64,000 bases of DNA from Oligoflexus sp. (GCF_035712445.1 NZ_DASTAT010000076.1:24452-88451), one strand, 5' to 3'. Positions 36,348 to 46,629 are shown, numbered from the stretch's first letter. Translations and numbers: made by a program. Notes: generated from the letters alone by a model not told the origin.

Positions 36348-36923
36348 ATGTCTGCATCCAATAAACGCCGCGAAGCCATCGAAGAGGGAAGGAGTTTACT
36401 GCAAAAACTCGGCTTCAACGGCTTCAGCTTTCAGGATATCGCCGATCGCATCGGAATCAAAAAACCAAGTCTCTATGCTCATTTCGCTTCCAAAGAGGAA
36501 CTTGGTCTGGAGATGATCGCGCACTACCGCCGTGATTTTGAACAATGGGCCGAGCGTCACAGGAATGATGCGATCCTGGATCAGATCGAAGGACTTTTTC
36601 GCATCTTCAATAAATTCGCCCGGGATCAAAACAAGATCTGCCCCATCACGGCTCTTTCCGCTGAGTATGAGACGCTGCCTTTATCCATGCGCAAGGCCCT
36701 TGGAGACATGGCTGCGTTTCAGGAAAAGTGGCTGCTGGACCTGATTCAGCGGGGCATGGACGCCGGACATTTCCGCTCCGATCTGGATCCGGCTCAGACG
36801 GCGCAAATGATTCAGTCCCTGGGATTTGGCATTCAACACCTTGCGCGTTTGCATCAGGACACGGATCGCATTCTGGCCGTGAAAGATCAAATCCGTCATC
36901 TTCTGGAAAGGAAAGTTCCATGA
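36348..36923 (+). CDS. TetR family transcriptional regulator
   Basis: ATG 36348 with GGGAAGGGG upstream. It has 191 residues. The HTH is in residues 20-50 (GFNGFSFQDIADRIGIKKPSLYAHFASKEEL). The C-terminal domain resembles the TetR_C group found in AcrR/YxaF-type regulators. It likely represses its own operon through the palindrome at 36285-36302. The ligand could be an acyl-CoA or fatty acid, because the next gene, overlapping by 4 bp, is a thiolase. This is inference from context. Confidence 0.92.
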   Translation: MSASNKRREAIEEGRSLLQKLGFNGFSFQDIADRIGIKKPSLYAHFASKEELGLEMIAHYRRDFEQWAERHRNDAILDQIEGLFRIFNKFARDQNKICPITALSAEYETLPLSMRKALGDMAAFQEKWLLDLIQRGMDAGHFRSDLDPAQTAQMIQSLGFGIQHLARLHQDTDRILAVKDQIRHLLERKVP

Positions 36924-38191
36924 AAAATCTTCGCATGAGTTACATTGTTGGTGGCGTCCGCACGCCTTTTGTCAAATCCATGGGCGCATTCAATAACGTG
37001 GAACGCATCGAACTGATGATCGCGAGTCTGCAGGAATTAAGAAAGCGCTACAAACTGGATAAAATCATCCTGGGTGATGTGGCGCTCGGAGCGGTCATGA
37101 ACAGTGCGGGGGATTGGAATCTGGCCCGTGAAGCCGTTCTTCGCGCCGGCTTTCATCCCCATACGCCGGCCTATAACATCCAGCGCGCCTGCGGCACCGG
37201 ATTGGAAGCCATGGTTCAGATTGCCAACAAAATCGCCTTGGGACAGATGGAAACCGGGATCGCTGGCGGCGTGGATACCAACAGTGATCTGCCTTTGGAG
37301 CTGCAGCAGAGTCTTCAGAAATTCTTCCTGGGACTGCCGCAGGCGAAGACCTTGGTCGATAAACTCAAAACGGTGACAAGCCTAAGAGCTGATAGCTTCA
37401 AACCCCGAATTCCCGCTGTGGTCGAACCTCAAACCGGATTATCCATGGGTCAGCACACGGAACTCATGGTGAAGACCTGGGGCATCACCCGTGAGGCCCA
37501 GGATCGCCTCGCCTATGAAAGCCATCAGAAAGCTGCAAAAGCCAAAGCCGCAGGATTCTTTGATGATCTCATCGTACCGGTCGCGGGTGTGAAAGCCGAC
37601 GGCATTTTACGGGCGGATACCACAATCGAAAAACTGGCGAAGCTTAAACCCGCCTTTGATAAAGTGAACGGAAGCCTGACAGCCGGTAACAGCACGGCTC
37701 TTACAGACGGAGCCTCTTCCGTTCTTTTGGCTTCAGAAGAAGCGCTGACGCGTTACGGCTGGAAAGCCCTCGCCCGTTTTGTGGATGCTGAAGCCGCAGC
37801 GATTGATTTCGTCGGTGGGGAAGGTCTTCTGATGGCACCGACGCTGGCCGTCAGTCGTCTTTTGGAACGCAATCAACTGAAGCTCCAGGACTTCGACTTT
37901 TATGAAATCCACGAAGCCTTTGCCGGTCAGGTTCTTTGCACTCTGAAAGCCTGGGAGGATGCCACCTACTGCCGCGATGTCCTGGGTCGCGCCGCACCAC
38001 TCGGCAGCATTGATCCAGCAAAGATGAATGTCAACGGCAGCAGCCTTGCGGTTGGTCACCCGTTTGCCGCAACAGGCGGCCGCATTGTGGCCACGCTCGC
38101 GAAACTCCTTCATCAAAAAGGCAAGGGACGCGGTTTGATTTCCATCTGCACGGCGGGTGGCATGGGAGTGGCAGCTATTTTGGAAGCTTGA
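36920..38191 (+). CDS. Acetyl-CoA C-acyltransferase (thiolase)
   Basis: ATG 36920 overlaps the TetR stop (ATGA); GGAAAGG is upstream. It has 423 residues. Nucleophile Cys91 is in YNIQRACGTGLEA. The His motif is FYEIHEAFAGQVL, with NGSSLAVGHPFAATGGR and the second Cys in ISICTAGGMG. The length and motif set are like FadI/FadA thiolases. It cleaves 3-ketoacyl-CoA (beta-oxidation) or condenses two acetyl-CoA; the sequence does not decide. No hydratase/dehydrogenase partner lies next to it. Confidence 0.95.
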   Translation: MKNLRMSYIVGGVRTPFVKSMGAFNNVERIELMIASLQELRKRYKLDKIILGDVALGAVMNSAGDWNLAREAVLRAGFHPHTPAYNIQRACGTGLEAMVQIANKIALGQMETGIAGGVDTNSDLPLELQQSLQKFFLGLPQAKTLVDKLKTVTSLRADSFKPRIPAVVEPQTGLSMGQHTELMVKTWGITREAQDRLAYESHQKAAKAKAAGFFDDLIVPVAGVKADGILRADTTIEKLAKLKPAFDKVNGSLTAGNSTALTDGASSVLLASEEALTRYGWKALARFVDAEAAAIDFVGGEGLLMAPTLAVSRLLERNQLKLQDFDFYEIHEAFAGQVLCTLKAWEDATYCRDVLGRAAPLGSIDPAKMNVNGSSLAVGHPFAATGGRIVATLAKLLHQKGKGRGLISICTAGGMGVAAILEA

Positions 38192-38200
38192 AATAAAGAG

Positions 38201-38224
38201 AGCCGGGGAATTTCTTCCCCGGCT
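38201..38224 (-). terminator. Shared hairpin terminator between convergent genes
   Basis: AGCCGGGGAA pairs with TTCCCCGGCT around TTTC. On the minus strand it is followed by a T-rich tract (CTCTTTATTT), so it fits the barrel gene best, but it could also serve the thiolase gene. Confidence 0.75.
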
Positions 38225-38266
38225 TGAGGCATCACAGTCGTAGGCAAGGCATCATGTGAGACAGAC

Positions 38267-38929
38267 TTAGAAGGAGTAGCCGACCGACGCGATGAATTCA
38301 TTTTTCTGAAGGGTCACGTCCTTGAACTCAGCCTTTTGGGAAAGACCTGTGCCGATAGCCGATGCGGTCGAATCAATGGTTCCTTTAGCAAGAGTATCGC
38401 TGAAGCGGTAACCCAGGCTCAGGTTCACGTTCTCAGCCACATCAAAGCGTCCGCCGACACCCAGGTCATAGTTCAGAAGATCGGCGCTCTTCATTTTCAA
38501 TTCGAAGCCATCTTCTTTCACGTCTTTGGGGTCAACCATGTGGTACGAAAGACCGCCAAGACCGTAGAGAGCGAAACCTTCCTGCTTATAGAAATCGAAG
38601 GTGGCGTTGGCGGCCACGGAAAGGTCACTGTACTCACCCTCATCCTTGTCGTCATAGTTCACGTAACCCACTCCACCGCCGAGACGCAGGGCATCATTCA
38701 GTTTGTACTGAAGGCTCACACCCACGCCTGGGGCTGTGACGGCCTTGGCATTGCCTTCGCTGTCTTCGGTCACCGTTTCACCGGTGATGGGATCTGTGGA
38801 TTTGGTTTTGCCGGACTCCAGCTTGCCTTGTGAGCTGATCACTTCACCTTGAACTGTAAGGTCGGCACTATAACCCGAGGCAGCAAAAGCGAGAGCAAGA
38901 ACGGACAGAGAGAGATTTGCGAGTTTCAT
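38267..38929 (-). CDS. Outer-membrane beta-barrel protein
   Basis: ATG 38929 with AAGGA upstream. It has 220 residues. A signal peptide ends near SGYSA, followed by LTVQGEVIS. Alternating strands include GVSLQYKLNDALRLGGGVGYVNYDD and NVNLSLGYRFSDTL, and it ends in FIASVGYSF with terminal Phe. This is an OmpW/OmpX/OmpA-like eight-strand barrel with a long acidic first loop. It could be a small porin or adhesin-type barrel; no specific family is certain. Confidence 0.88.
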   Translation of the reverse strand: MKLANLSLSVLALAFAASGYSADLTVQGEVISSQGKLESGKTKSTDPITGETVTEDSEGNAKAVTAPGVGVSLQYKLNDALRLGGGVGYVNYDDKDEGEYSDLSVAANATFDFYKQEGFALYGLGGLSYHMVDPKDVKEDGFELKMKSADLLNYDLGVGGRFDVAENVNLSLGYRFSDTLAKGTIDSTASAIGTGLSQKAEFKDVTLQKNEFIASVGYSF

Positions 38930-39049
38930 GGAAGATCCTTTCTGGAATCATTCTTCGTTGCGTTGGTTGATGACGGATCTTTCATCGCGTCACGGATCTA
39001 TGCTGAGCAAGAGCCGGTCCATCGCGGGATTCCAGAAATTTGGCATCAA

Positions 39050-39079
39050 TATATAGAAATGCTGGCCGAATTGGACCAA
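39050..39079 (-). promoter_or_regulatory. Possible sigma-70 promoter of the barrel gene
   Basis: On the minus strand, TTGGTC (39079-39074) and TATATA (39055-39050) are separated by 18 bp. RNA would start ~114 nt before ATG 38929. The ~300-bp region 38930-39231 holds no convincing gene; the region around this promoter is AT-richer than its surroundings. Confidence 0.4.
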
Positions 39080-39231
39080 AAATATATTCATTTTGGCATG
39101 TTTGGCCGAAGGGCCGTGTCTTTTCAAGTCGAATCTGTGTCCTGGAGGTTGTGTTCTGGAGCTGACAGTTTGCGGGGAATGGCACGATAGGGTAATGATG
39201 ACGGGGCCTTGGCGGGCAAGGCCCCGGGATA

Positions 39232-40305
39232 TCAGATGTAACCGGTTACACAGAGGTTTTCGGCAACCAAAAGAGCGCCTTTCGCGGCACCGGCTTTGGT
39301 GTTGTGCGAGAGGAGCACGTACTTCAATCCGCCGAGGGCTTTTTCTTCACGGATGCGGCCGATGTGGGTCGACATGCCACCATCCTGATCGCGGTCGATG
39401 CGCGGCTGGGGATGGAAGGGATCGTCGTGCACGGTGAAAAAGTTCTTCGGAGCCGACGGCAGATCGCCGAAGTCGGGTTTGTATTCCTTGAACGCGGCGA
39501 TCGCGGCTTCGACGGTCGCAGGACGTTCGGTGGCAATGAACACCGTTTCGGTGTGACCATCGGTGACCGGAACGCGGGTACAGGTGCAGCTCACGGCGAA
39601 AGGAGCGGGAACGAAGCGATCGTCCTTCAGAGCGCCGAGGATTTTCTGCGTTTCGATCTGCACTTTTTCCTCTTCCTTGGGAATGTAAGGAACAAGGTTA
39701 TCGAGCATATCAAGGGCCAGGACGCCCCCGTTACGACCGGCGCCGGAGGTCGCCTGCATCGAGGTCATGATCACGGTTTTCAGGCCGAAAGCTTTTTGCA
39801 GGGGCGCGAGCGTACAGGCCATGCCGTAGGTCGTACAGTTGGGAATGGGTACGATGAAACCTTTCCAGCCGCGTTTTTTCTGCTGCGCGCGGATCATGGA
39901 GGAATGCGAGGTGTTCACACCGGGAATCAAAAGGGGAACGTCATCTTCCATGCGGAAGGCGCTGGCGGTCGAGATCACGGGGACTTTTTTCGCATACAGC
40001 GGCTCAAGCTCTTTCGCGGCGTCTGAATCAATCGCCGTGAAAACGATGTCGATGCCATCGAGGTTCAGCTCGGGAGCCGACTCGATCATCATGTTGCGGA
40101 ATTTTTCCGGAATGGGTTCCGGTTGCCACCAACCGATCTGGCCGTTCGGGGCCCGCAGCGCATCTTCATAGCGTTTGCCTGCGGAACGGGGCGAACCCGC
40201 GAAACGAACAACTTCAAACCAGGGATGATTGGCCAAAGCTGTGAGAAATTGTTGACCGGCGATACCCGTGGCGCCGACGACGGCGACTTTTTTTCTTATG
40301 CTCAT
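39232..40305 (-). CDS. asd: Aspartate-semialdehyde dehydrogenase (archaeal/fungal type)
   Basis: ATG 40305 with GGGGAG upstream. It has 357 residues. The NADP turn is VAVVGATGIAGQQF, the active-site Cys157 is in PIPNCTTYG, and the acid/base His region is TVHDDPFHPQPR. The SMQATSGAGRNGG segment and length match the archaeal/fungal class rather than the E. coli Asd class. It reduces aspartyl phosphate to the semialdehyde for lysine, threonine, methionine and diaminopimelate. A 326-bp non-coding leader region lies upstream. Confidence 0.96.
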   Translation of the reverse strand: MSIRKKVAVVGATGIAGQQFLTALANHPWFEVVRFAGSPRSAGKRYEDALRAPNGQIGWWQPEPIPEKFRNMMIESAPELNLDGIDIVFTAIDSDAAKELEPLYAKKVPVISTASAFRMEDDVPLLIPGVNTSHSSMIRAQQKKRGWKGFIVPIPNCTTYGMACTLAPLQKAFGLKTVIMTSMQATSGAGRNGGVLALDMLDNLVPYIPKEEEKVQIETQKILGALKDDRFVPAPFAVSCTCTRVPVTDGHTETVFIATERPATVEAAIAAFKEYKPDFGDLPSAPKNFFTVHDDPFHPQPRIDRDQDGGMSTHIGRIREEKALGGLKYVLLSHNTKAGAAKGALLVAENLCVTGYI

Positions 40306-40631
40306 CTTACGCTCCCCAAATCAAGAGGCCTTCTCAGGCGTCGGTAGTTCCCTGAATCAAGAGGCCCTTTCAAGGCTTTGACAGGCTTTTTAGCATTGAG
40401 ATGCCATAGCAGAGTCCCGCCCCGGAATCCAGCAGGGAAAAGCTGGTTTGGATTGACCTGGCCTCCGGATGGTGGAGATGGAGGCATGCCCCATGCGGGG
40501 CGGAAGGTGGACCACCCTTTATCCCGGGCCCCTTCGCGGGGAATTCTCGAATTTTTCAGGACTCTTCCGACCGAAGGCACATCGAGGTAAGCATGCCGCC
40601 TGGGATACAAGGGCTTTGGGGTGCCGAGGCC
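40306..40631 (-). other. Structured non-coding region upstream of asd
   Basis: The region has no convincing gene but is rich in short hairpins, read on the minus strand: CCCC-GCGAA-GGGG, AAGG-GTGG-TC-CACC-TT, GCCCC-GCAT-GGGGC (about 40490-40502), GCCTCC...GGAGGC, and CCAGC-N8-GCTGG (about 40430-40447). Together they suggest a structured leader or small RNA. It does not match any riboswitch consensus I know. Confidence 0.45.
40311..40366 (-). repeat. Two 20-bp direct repeats in the asd leader
   Basis: On the minus strand GGCCTCTTGATTTGGGGAGC (40330-40311) is preceded by GGCCTCTTGATTCAGGGAAC (40366-40347). They match at 17 of 20 positions. The downstream copy includes the asd ribosome site (GGGGAG), so the upstream copy may be a decoy or duplicated initiation region. 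Confidence 0.75.
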
Positions 40632-42071
40632 TTAAACCCGAACGGTTTGGAGAAGGTTCTGCACCTCGTCCTCCGAGTACCTGAAAAATAGGCTTTCCGA
40701 CTGATCAATCCGCCAAAGACCGGCGGGCATGCCCCGCTGTTTTTTAAGAAATTGCTTGCGCGTGACATAGCATTCGCCCGCATGATCGTCGCGCATGCGG
40801 CTGAAATGAAGGGCAAGGATCGCGGCTTCGCGCAGGAGCTGGGTTGGCAAGGCCTGCCGGATATCGGCCGTGACCGGGACGATCACATGCGAGCCCGTGA
40901 CACCCACGGCGTGAAACCAGAAATCATTCGATCGCGCAGACTTGGTTAACTCGTCATTATCCATCGCGGATTTTCCCACGAGGATCGTATGGCCTGTGCT
41001 GGCGGTATAGGTTTTATAGGGCTTTCCAAGCGACTCGCCCGCACCAGGAGCCGAGCTGACGTTTTGAAGTTCGGGGAGCTTATATTTGCGGACCAGCTGC
41101 TGAAGGAAGGCATCGCTTTTCTGTTCGTTCTGCAGATCGTGAAGATCCTTTTCCAGGCCTTCGACATACGCGCGGGCGATTTCATAATGCTTTTGACCCA
41201 GCTCGCGACCGCGCTTCGCTTTGTGCAAAGCCGCGAATTTTTTTTCCATGTTCTGACCCACTGAGGCTTCGGGATCAAGAGGGATCACAAAGTCCTCAGA
41301 AAGACCTGTCATCGCCGGTTCCAGGCGAAGTTCAAAGGCGTCCGGTTTCACCATCCAGGCGTAACTCTGCAAAAAGGTGGCCTCCTGCTCCTTTTGCAGA
41401 ACATCGGCGGCCGTCGGTATATCGGCTTTGGCCTTTTCCAGGGTTTTTTTGCTGGTTTTCAGCTTCCGCTTGAGGCGGGACGCCAGATCCTTCTGCAGCT
41501 GCGATATCGCCGTGTCGGGCGCTCCTGCTTCAGCGGGGCCTTCATCATCGGCTTTATCCACGGCATCGCCGCGCAGATCGCGCATGAGCTTCGGCAAGGC
41601 ATCCGACATTCCGGCGAAGGATGGGCGGGCTTCGCCTTCATGTTTTTTGGTGAAGGTTCCCTTCTGACCGAAGCTTACATATATCGTATCATCCGGAGCG
41701 ACAAGCGAGGCCAGGGGAGGCTTGCTGCATGCGAGCCGCAGCAGCCAGGGCCGATCCGTTTCCGGGCCGCTGAGAAGGGGGAGCCAGTAATCGCCCGAGG
41801 GTGGATGATGGAAAATGGTGCGGATAGTGAAGGTCGGAATATGCTTGCGAAGGATCTGAATGAAAGCGTGATTGGCATCGGCATCCGCAGGTTTTTCCGC
41901 CTGCAAGCGCGGGCCGAAGGACTGCTGCCGGAGGTCGATGAAGAGATGGGTTTTCTTGGGAAAACCGCCTTCGCCGGGAGCGCCGAAAGGCTGGCACTGA
42001 AAGACGAGGCTTGGGTCTTTCGCGACCCAGGTTTTCAGAATTCGAAGCTTATAGGGATGCGATTCAGTCAT
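40632..42071 (-). CDS. rqcH: NFACT family ribosome quality-control protein (RqcH-like)
   Basis: ATG 42071 after GGAAAACG overlaps the mtgA stop by 8 bp. It has 479 residues. The NFACT-N domain starts ~10 (LKTWVAKDPSLVFQCQPF), a coiled coil occupies the middle (SRLKRKLKTSKKTLEKAK), and the NFACT-R domain at ~370-440 has TILVGKSAMDNDELTKSARSNDFWFH and SHVIVPV. In Bacillus RqcH adds alanine tails to nascent chains on obstructed 50S subunits. This copy is shorter in the middle (B. subtilis ~570 residues) and could be partly divergent. Confidence 0.9.
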   Translation of the reverse strand: MTESHPYKLRILKTWVAKDPSLVFQCQPFGAPGEGGFPKKTHLFIDLRQQSFGPRLQAEKPADADANHAFIQILRKHIPTFTIRTIFHHPPSGDYWLPLLSGPETDRPWLLRLACSKPPLASLVAPDDTIYVSFGQKGTFTKKHEGEARPSFAGMSDALPKLMRDLRGDAVDKADDEGPAEAGAPDTAISQLQKDLASRLKRKLKTSKKTLEKAKADIPTAADVLQKEQEATFLQSYAWMVKPDAFELRLEPAMTGLSEDFVIPLDPEASVGQNMEKKFAALHKAKRGRELGQKHYEIARAYVEGLEKDLHDLQNEQKSDAFLQQLVRKYKLPELQNVSSAPGAGESLGKPYKTYTASTGHTILVGKSAMDNDELTKSARSNDFWFHAVGVTGSHVIVPVTADIRQALPTQLLREAAILALHFSRMRDDHAGECYVTRKQFLKKQRGMPAGLWRIDQSESLFFRYSEDEVQNLLQTVRV

Positions 42072-42993
42072 GACGTTTTCCAATATTGTCCTGGCGAACC
42101 TGCGAGCGCTTCTTTTTGCGAGGGGGTTCTTTTTCCTTGTCCTTGCCAAAGGGCTGGGGCTCATCACCAGGAAGAGCGACATAAGGATCTATGAATTCCT
42201 CCTTCATGTCCTCGTTCGGGTTATAGCCTTCGATCGGTTTGCCAAAGTCGCCCGTGGCCAGCGCAGACTCGCGCAGGGCACTGGTGATGAAATTGAGTTT
42301 GTACATTTCCTCGATGATCTGCGCATAGCGCCGATGACCGAAAGTTGTGAGCTGCTTTTGTCGAAGTCCGCGTGAGAATCGATTGGGGCTCGGCAGGACG
42401 AGGGCAAGATGCGCTCCGTCCTGGATGGTTAAAAGTTCCGGCGTCGTTTCAAAGAAATGAGCGGCCGCGGACTTGATACCGAAGACCCCGTCGCCGAATT
42501 CCACAAGGTTGATATACCATTCCAGGATCTCATCCTTGCCGAGGATGGAATCAAGGACCAGGGCCCCCAGAGCCTCGCGCAGTTTTCGAACCATGGATTT
42601 TTCAGGACCGAGGAAGACCATCTTCACCACCTGCTGGGTGATGGTGGATGCGCCGCGGGCATAACGCTTTTTTTCCATATTGAACGCGATGCTGCTGCGG
42701 ATTTCCTTGAAATCAAGGCCGGAGTGTTCGTAAAAGCGGGCGTCTTCCGCCACGACGATCGCATTGATCACATGGCGCGAGACGTAATTGATGGGAACCC
42801 AGGATTCCTGGCCCGGCCCCACCTTAAAAGTCTGGGGGCCGGATTTGGGCCAGCGGACGACGAAGACAGGGCCTTTTTTCAACTCCCACACCGGCGGCGT
42901 CAGGAGCGCGAGCGTCACGAGCCCAAGGACGAACAATACCCCGAGCGCAGCGAAGAGGTTTCGCGGAAATCGCTTGAAGGATTGTAAATCCAT
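42064..42993 (-). CDS. mtgA: Monofunctional peptidoglycan glycosyltransferase
   Basis: ATG 42993 after AAGGAG. It has 309 residues. One membrane segment lies at about 14-32, then a GT51 domain. The catalytic Glu83 is in VVAEDARFYEHSG. Other motifs are RGASTITQQVVKMVFLGPEKS, LREALGALVLDSILGKDEILEWYINLVEFGDGVFGIKSAA. It polymerises lipid II into glycan strands without transpeptidase activity. The C-terminal ~50 residues are hydrophilic (KKKRSQVRQD), longer than usual. It is in line with dnaE (34-bp gap) and rqcH. Confidence 0.97.
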   Translation of the reverse strand: MDLQSFKRFPRNLFAALGVLFVLGLVTLALLTPPVWELKKGPVFVVRWPKSGPQTFKVGPGQESWVPINYVSRHVINAIVVAEDARFYEHSGLDFKEIRSSIAFNMEKKRYARGASTITQQVVKMVFLGPEKSMVRKLREALGALVLDSILGKDEILEWYINLVEFGDGVFGIKSAAAHFFETTPELLTIQDGAHLALVLPSPNRFSRGLRQKQLTTFGHRRYAQIIEEMYKLNFITSALRESALATGDFGKPIEGYNPNEDMKEEFIDPYVALPGDEPQPFGKDKEKEPPRKKKRSQVRQDNIGKRHD

Positions 42994-43026
42994 CCACCGG
43001 GCTCCTTGAGGGTAAGGCGCTGAAGT

Positions 43027-46000
43027 TCAGGCATACTGCAGACTCACACCCTCACGCTTCAGACTGAACAGCGATTGACAGACGCTGTCATTCAAATCAA
43101 TGCCCAAACGTTCAGGCTTGATTCTAACCTGCGCCTTCTCAAAAGCCAATTCCAGAGCGAGCGGGGTGGTGCCAGGATTTTCCTGGATCATATCCTGCAG
43201 ACGCTGCAAAAGGCGCTGCTGCCGCTTCAGAGCCCTGGGATCCATTTCCAACTGGCTCGACAGCTGAATGACCGCTTTTTTCACCGCGGTCCGGCGGGTC
43301 TGCTGCAGAGGCTCCAGGCCACTGACGCGGACATTTATACTTACGCCATCGAAACCCTGCTGAATGCTGAGTTTCACCAGGACCATCGAACCGGGCTCGG
43401 GCCTTGGCACATCGGCCGGCAGATCGTTTTCAAAGGACACGGCCTCCCAGCTGCCGGTTTCGTCCTCGATCTGGAAATAATGCATCTTCTTGCCGGTTTT
43501 GGTCAGGCGTTCTGATGTTCCATTGAGGAGCGCTACGACATGCACATCTTTTTTCCCGATGTTCTTCGGAATATCGCCGACGCGCAGCTGACCAAAACGT
43601 TTCGCGTCCATGGCAAAGCATTCCGCAGGGTGGCCACTCAGGAAGACGCCGAGGAGTTTTTTCTCCTTGTGCAGCCATTCGATCGGCGACAGCGACGTCT
43701 CCGCATCGGCCGCAGCCTCTTCCCAGTCGGCAAGCTGCGCCTGCTTCGGATCATCATCGAACTCATCAAAGAGCAGTCTTTGACCCTGATTCCTGGCGGA
43801 ATGATGAGCCTCGGAGTAGCGGACCATTTCGGCCAGAAGACCCATGAGGGTGGCGCGCGATTTGCCGAAGCCATCCAGGGCACCGCCTTGAATCAAAAGT
43901 TCGAGGGTTTTCTTGCCGACCTGCCGTAGGTCCACGCGTTTCGCAAGGTCCGTCAACGAATGGAATTTGCCGCCGCGGTCCCGTTCCTTGATGATGGCTT
44001 CGATCGACGAGCCACCAATCCCTTTTATCGCAGCCAAACCAAAGCCGATGGCCTTGACTTTCGGCACATCGAATTCAAGATAGCTGCGGTTGATGTCGGG
44101 CGGGAAGATCTGGAATTTCAGACGCCGGCATTCCTCGATATAGCGGACGAGCTTATCGGTGTTGTCCAAATCGCAGGTCATGATCGCGGCCATGAACTGT
44201 TCGGGGAAGAAGGTTTTCAGATAAGCCGTCTGATAACTCACAAGGCCGTAAGCGGCGGAGTGAGACTTGTTAAAGCCGTAAGCGGCGAACTTCGCCATCA
44301 GCTCGAAGATTTCATCGGCGAGTTTTTCGTCGATGTTGTTTTCCTTGCTTCCTGACAGGAAGCGGGATTTCTGCTTGGCCATTTCCTCGGGCTTTTTCTT
44401 ACCCATGGCGCGGCGCAAGAGATCCGCTTCACCGAGCGAGTAGTTCGCCATGGTCGCGGCGATTTTCTGCACCTGCTCCTGGTACAGAATGATCCCGTAA
44501 GTATCGGAGAGGATGCCTTCGAGCGACGCATGCGGATATTCGATTTCCTGACGTCCATGCTTACGTTCGATGAAGTCATCCACCATGCCCGATCCCAGAG
44601 GACCTGGACGGAAGAGCGCCACGACAGCGATCACGTCTTCGAAGCGGCTCGGTTTCAGCTTTCTGAGAAGGGCCTGCATGCCCGAACTTTCAAGCTGGAA
44701 GATACCGACCGAGTGAGCCGAGGAGATGACGTCGTACACCTCTTTGCGCTCAAGGTCGATGGTGTCGATATTGAATTTCGAATCCTTGCTCGCGCGGATC
44801 AGTTTCACCGCGCGCTGGATCACTGTCAGAGTCTTCAAACCGAGGAAGTCGAATTTCACAAGGCCGACTTTCTCGGCGTTTTTCATTTCATACTGCGTGA
44901 TCAAGGATCCATCAGGAGCCTTGTACACGGGAACGAGGTTCGACATGCCGCCGTCGGCGATCACGACACCTGCAGCGTGAACCGAGGTGTGGCGGCTCAG
45001 GCCTTCGATCTTCAGGGCGAGGTCGAGCATCTTTTGAATGTTCTCGTCCTTCCTGCCTTCCTCCAGGATGCGCGGCTCGCGGGCCAGAGCGTCCTTGAGC
45101 TTAATATCCAATTCATTGGGAATGAGCTTGGCAATCCTGTCGACCTTGCCGTAACCGATTTCCAGGACGCGGCCGACGTCGCGCAGCGCGGCTTTCGCCT
45201 TCATTTTACCGAAGGTTGTAATCTGGGCCACGTTATCGGCGCCGTATTTTTTCGTAACGTATTTGATCACCTCGTCCCGGCGGTCCTGGCAGAAGTCGAC
45301 GTCAAAGTCGGGCATCGACACACGCTCAGGGTTCAGGAAGCGTTCGAAGATGAGGTTGAAACGCAAAGGGTCAAGGTCGGTGATACGAAGGGCCCAGGCG
45401 GCCACCGAACCGGCACCCGAACCCCGGCCTGGTCCGACGGGAATATCATTGTCCTTGGCCCAGTTGATGAAGTCCTGGACTATGAGGAAGTAACCGGGAA
45501 AGCCCATCGAGATGATGACTTCGGTTTCATATTCAAGGCGTTTCCAGTATTCCTGCTCGCGTTCCGGTGTCAGGGACTTGCCATAAAGAACGCGGATGGT
45601 TTTGATCCGCTCTTCCAGGCCTTCCTTGGCCAGGCGCCGGAGAGCGTCGGCTTCGGATTCACCGCTGGGCAGTTCAAAGCGCGGCAGGAAATATTCGCCG
45701 AACTTGAGTTCGAGTTGGCAAAGATCCGCGATTTTTTTCTGATTGGCCAAAGCCTCCGGCCAGGCGCCGTAGCGGGCTTCCATCTCGTCATTATCGAAGA
45801 CATGGAATTCCGCAGTCTGAATTCGATTGCGGAGGTGCCGCATGGTCAATTCATTTTTGATGCCTGTGAGCACGGCATGCGCTTCGGAATCCTCGGGATT
45901 CAGATAATGCGCATCCGAGGTCGCGACGATATCAAGCCCATAATGCTTCGCAGCCGCAACCAAAAGAGGCAGCATCCGCTTCTGCTGCGGGATATTGTTA

Positions 46001-46629
46001 TCGATCAGTTCAATGAAATAACCGTCCTCACCGAAGATGGAACGCATGAGCGCCACATGATCGTTGAGCGCCGTCACGATCGGAGCCAGCTCGTCACTCG
46101 GTGCCTTCAGTTCCGCTATGGGATCACGACTGTGCTGTGTGAGCATTTCCATGAGGCAGCCGAACTCTCCGCGGAGACAGCTCGACATCGCGACAAGGTC
46201 CTGGCTCATGCTTTTCAGATGCTCTTCCTTGACAGTGGGAATCGCATCCGATTCCGAGGCATTCAGATAGGCGGAACTCACCACGCGGCAAAGGCTGTGA
46301 TAGCCGACTTTGGAACGAGCCAGCACCACAAGGTGGAAGGCATCCATGTTCCGCACGCGGTTGAAACCGTTCTTGCTGAGTTCGCGGGTGGCGGCTACGC
46401 CTTCCCAATAAAGCTCGGTCCCCAGAATGGGTTTGATGCCGTTGTCCTTGCATTTGCCATAGAACTCAATGGCCCCGAACATATTGCCATGATCGGTGAG
46501 GGCAACGGCGGTGTGCCCAAGCTTTTTCGCTTTTTTCACAAGGTCGCCGATCCCGATGGCACCATCGAGCAGCGAGTATTCACTGTGGACATGGAGTTGT
46601 ACGTAGTTATTCGTCGAGCTGGCGTCCAA
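43027..46629 (-). CDS. dnaE: DNA polymerase III alpha subunit
   Basis: TTG at 46629 with GAGGAAA 6-7 bp upstream; no ATG fits. It has 1200 residues, normal length. The PHP domain begins [13 protein letters not shown]. The PolC-type catalytic aspartates are in PDFDVDF at about residues 440-445, following the [10 protein letters not shown] motif. A helix-hairpin-helix, an OB fold and a C-terminal domain follow. It is the replicative polymerase catalytic subunit (DnaE1 type). It is divergent from the sulfate uptake operon. Confidence 0.98.
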   Translation of the reverse strand: MDASSTNNYVQLHVHSEYSLLDGAIGIGDLVKKAKKLGHTAVALTDHGNMFGAIEFYGKCKDNGIKPILGTELYWEGVAATRELSKNGFNRVRNMDAFHLVVLARSKVGYHSLCRVVSSAYLNASESDAIPTVKEEHLKSMSQDLVAMSSCLRGEFGCLMEMLTQHSRDPIAELKAPSDELAPIVTALNDHVALMRSIFGEDGYFIELIDNNIPQQKRMLPLLVAAAKHYGLDIVATSDAHYLNPEDSEAHAVLTGIKNELTMRHLRNRIQTAEFHVFDNDEMEARYGAWPEALANQKKIADLCQLELKFGEYFLPRFELPSGESEADALRRLAKEGLEERIKTIRVLYGKSLTPEREQEYWKRLEYETEVIISMGFPGYFLIVQDFINWAKDNDIPVGPGRGSGAGSVAAWALRITDLDPLRFNLIFERFLNPERVSMPDFDVDFCQDRRDEVIKYVTKKYGADNVAQITTFGKMKAKAALRDVGRVLEIGYGKVDRIAKLIPNELDIKLKDALAREPRILEEGRKDENIQKMLDLALKIEGLSRHTSVHAAGVVIADGGMSNLVPVYKAPDGSLITQYEMKNAEKVGLVKFDFLGLKTLTVIQRAVKLIRASKDSKFNIDTIDLERKEVYDVISSAHSVGIFQLESSGMQALLRKLKPSRFEDVIAVVALFRPGPLGSGMVDDFIERKHGRQEIEYPHASLEGILSDTYGIILYQEQVQKIAATMANYSLGEADLLRRAMGKKKPEEMAKQKSRFLSGSKENNIDEKLADEIFELMAKFAAYGFNKSHSAAYGLVSYQTAYLKTFFPEQFMAAIMTCDLDNTDKLVRYIEECRRLKFQIFPPDINRSYLEFDVPKVKAIGFGLAAIKGIGGSSIEAIIKERDRGGKFHSLTDLAKRVDLRQVGKKTLELLIQGGALDGFGKSRATLMGLLAEMVRYSEAHHSARNQGQRLLFDEFDDDPKQAQLADWEEAAADAETSLSPIEWLHKEKKLLGVFLSGHPAECFAMDAKRFGQLRVGDIPKNIGKKDVHVVALLNGTSERLTKTGKKMHYFQIEDETGSWEAVSFENDLPADVPRPEPGSMVLVKLSIQQGFDGVSINVRVSGLEPLQQTRRTAVKKAVIQLSSQLEMDPRALKRQQRLLQRLQDMIQENPGTTPLALELAFEKAQVRIKPERLGIDLNDSVCQSLFSLKREGVSLQYA

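Noticed and set aside
40302-40610. 102-codon frame upstream of asd
   Set aside because: No ribosome site, no recognisable domain, and the region is hairpin-rich; more likely an untranslated leader.
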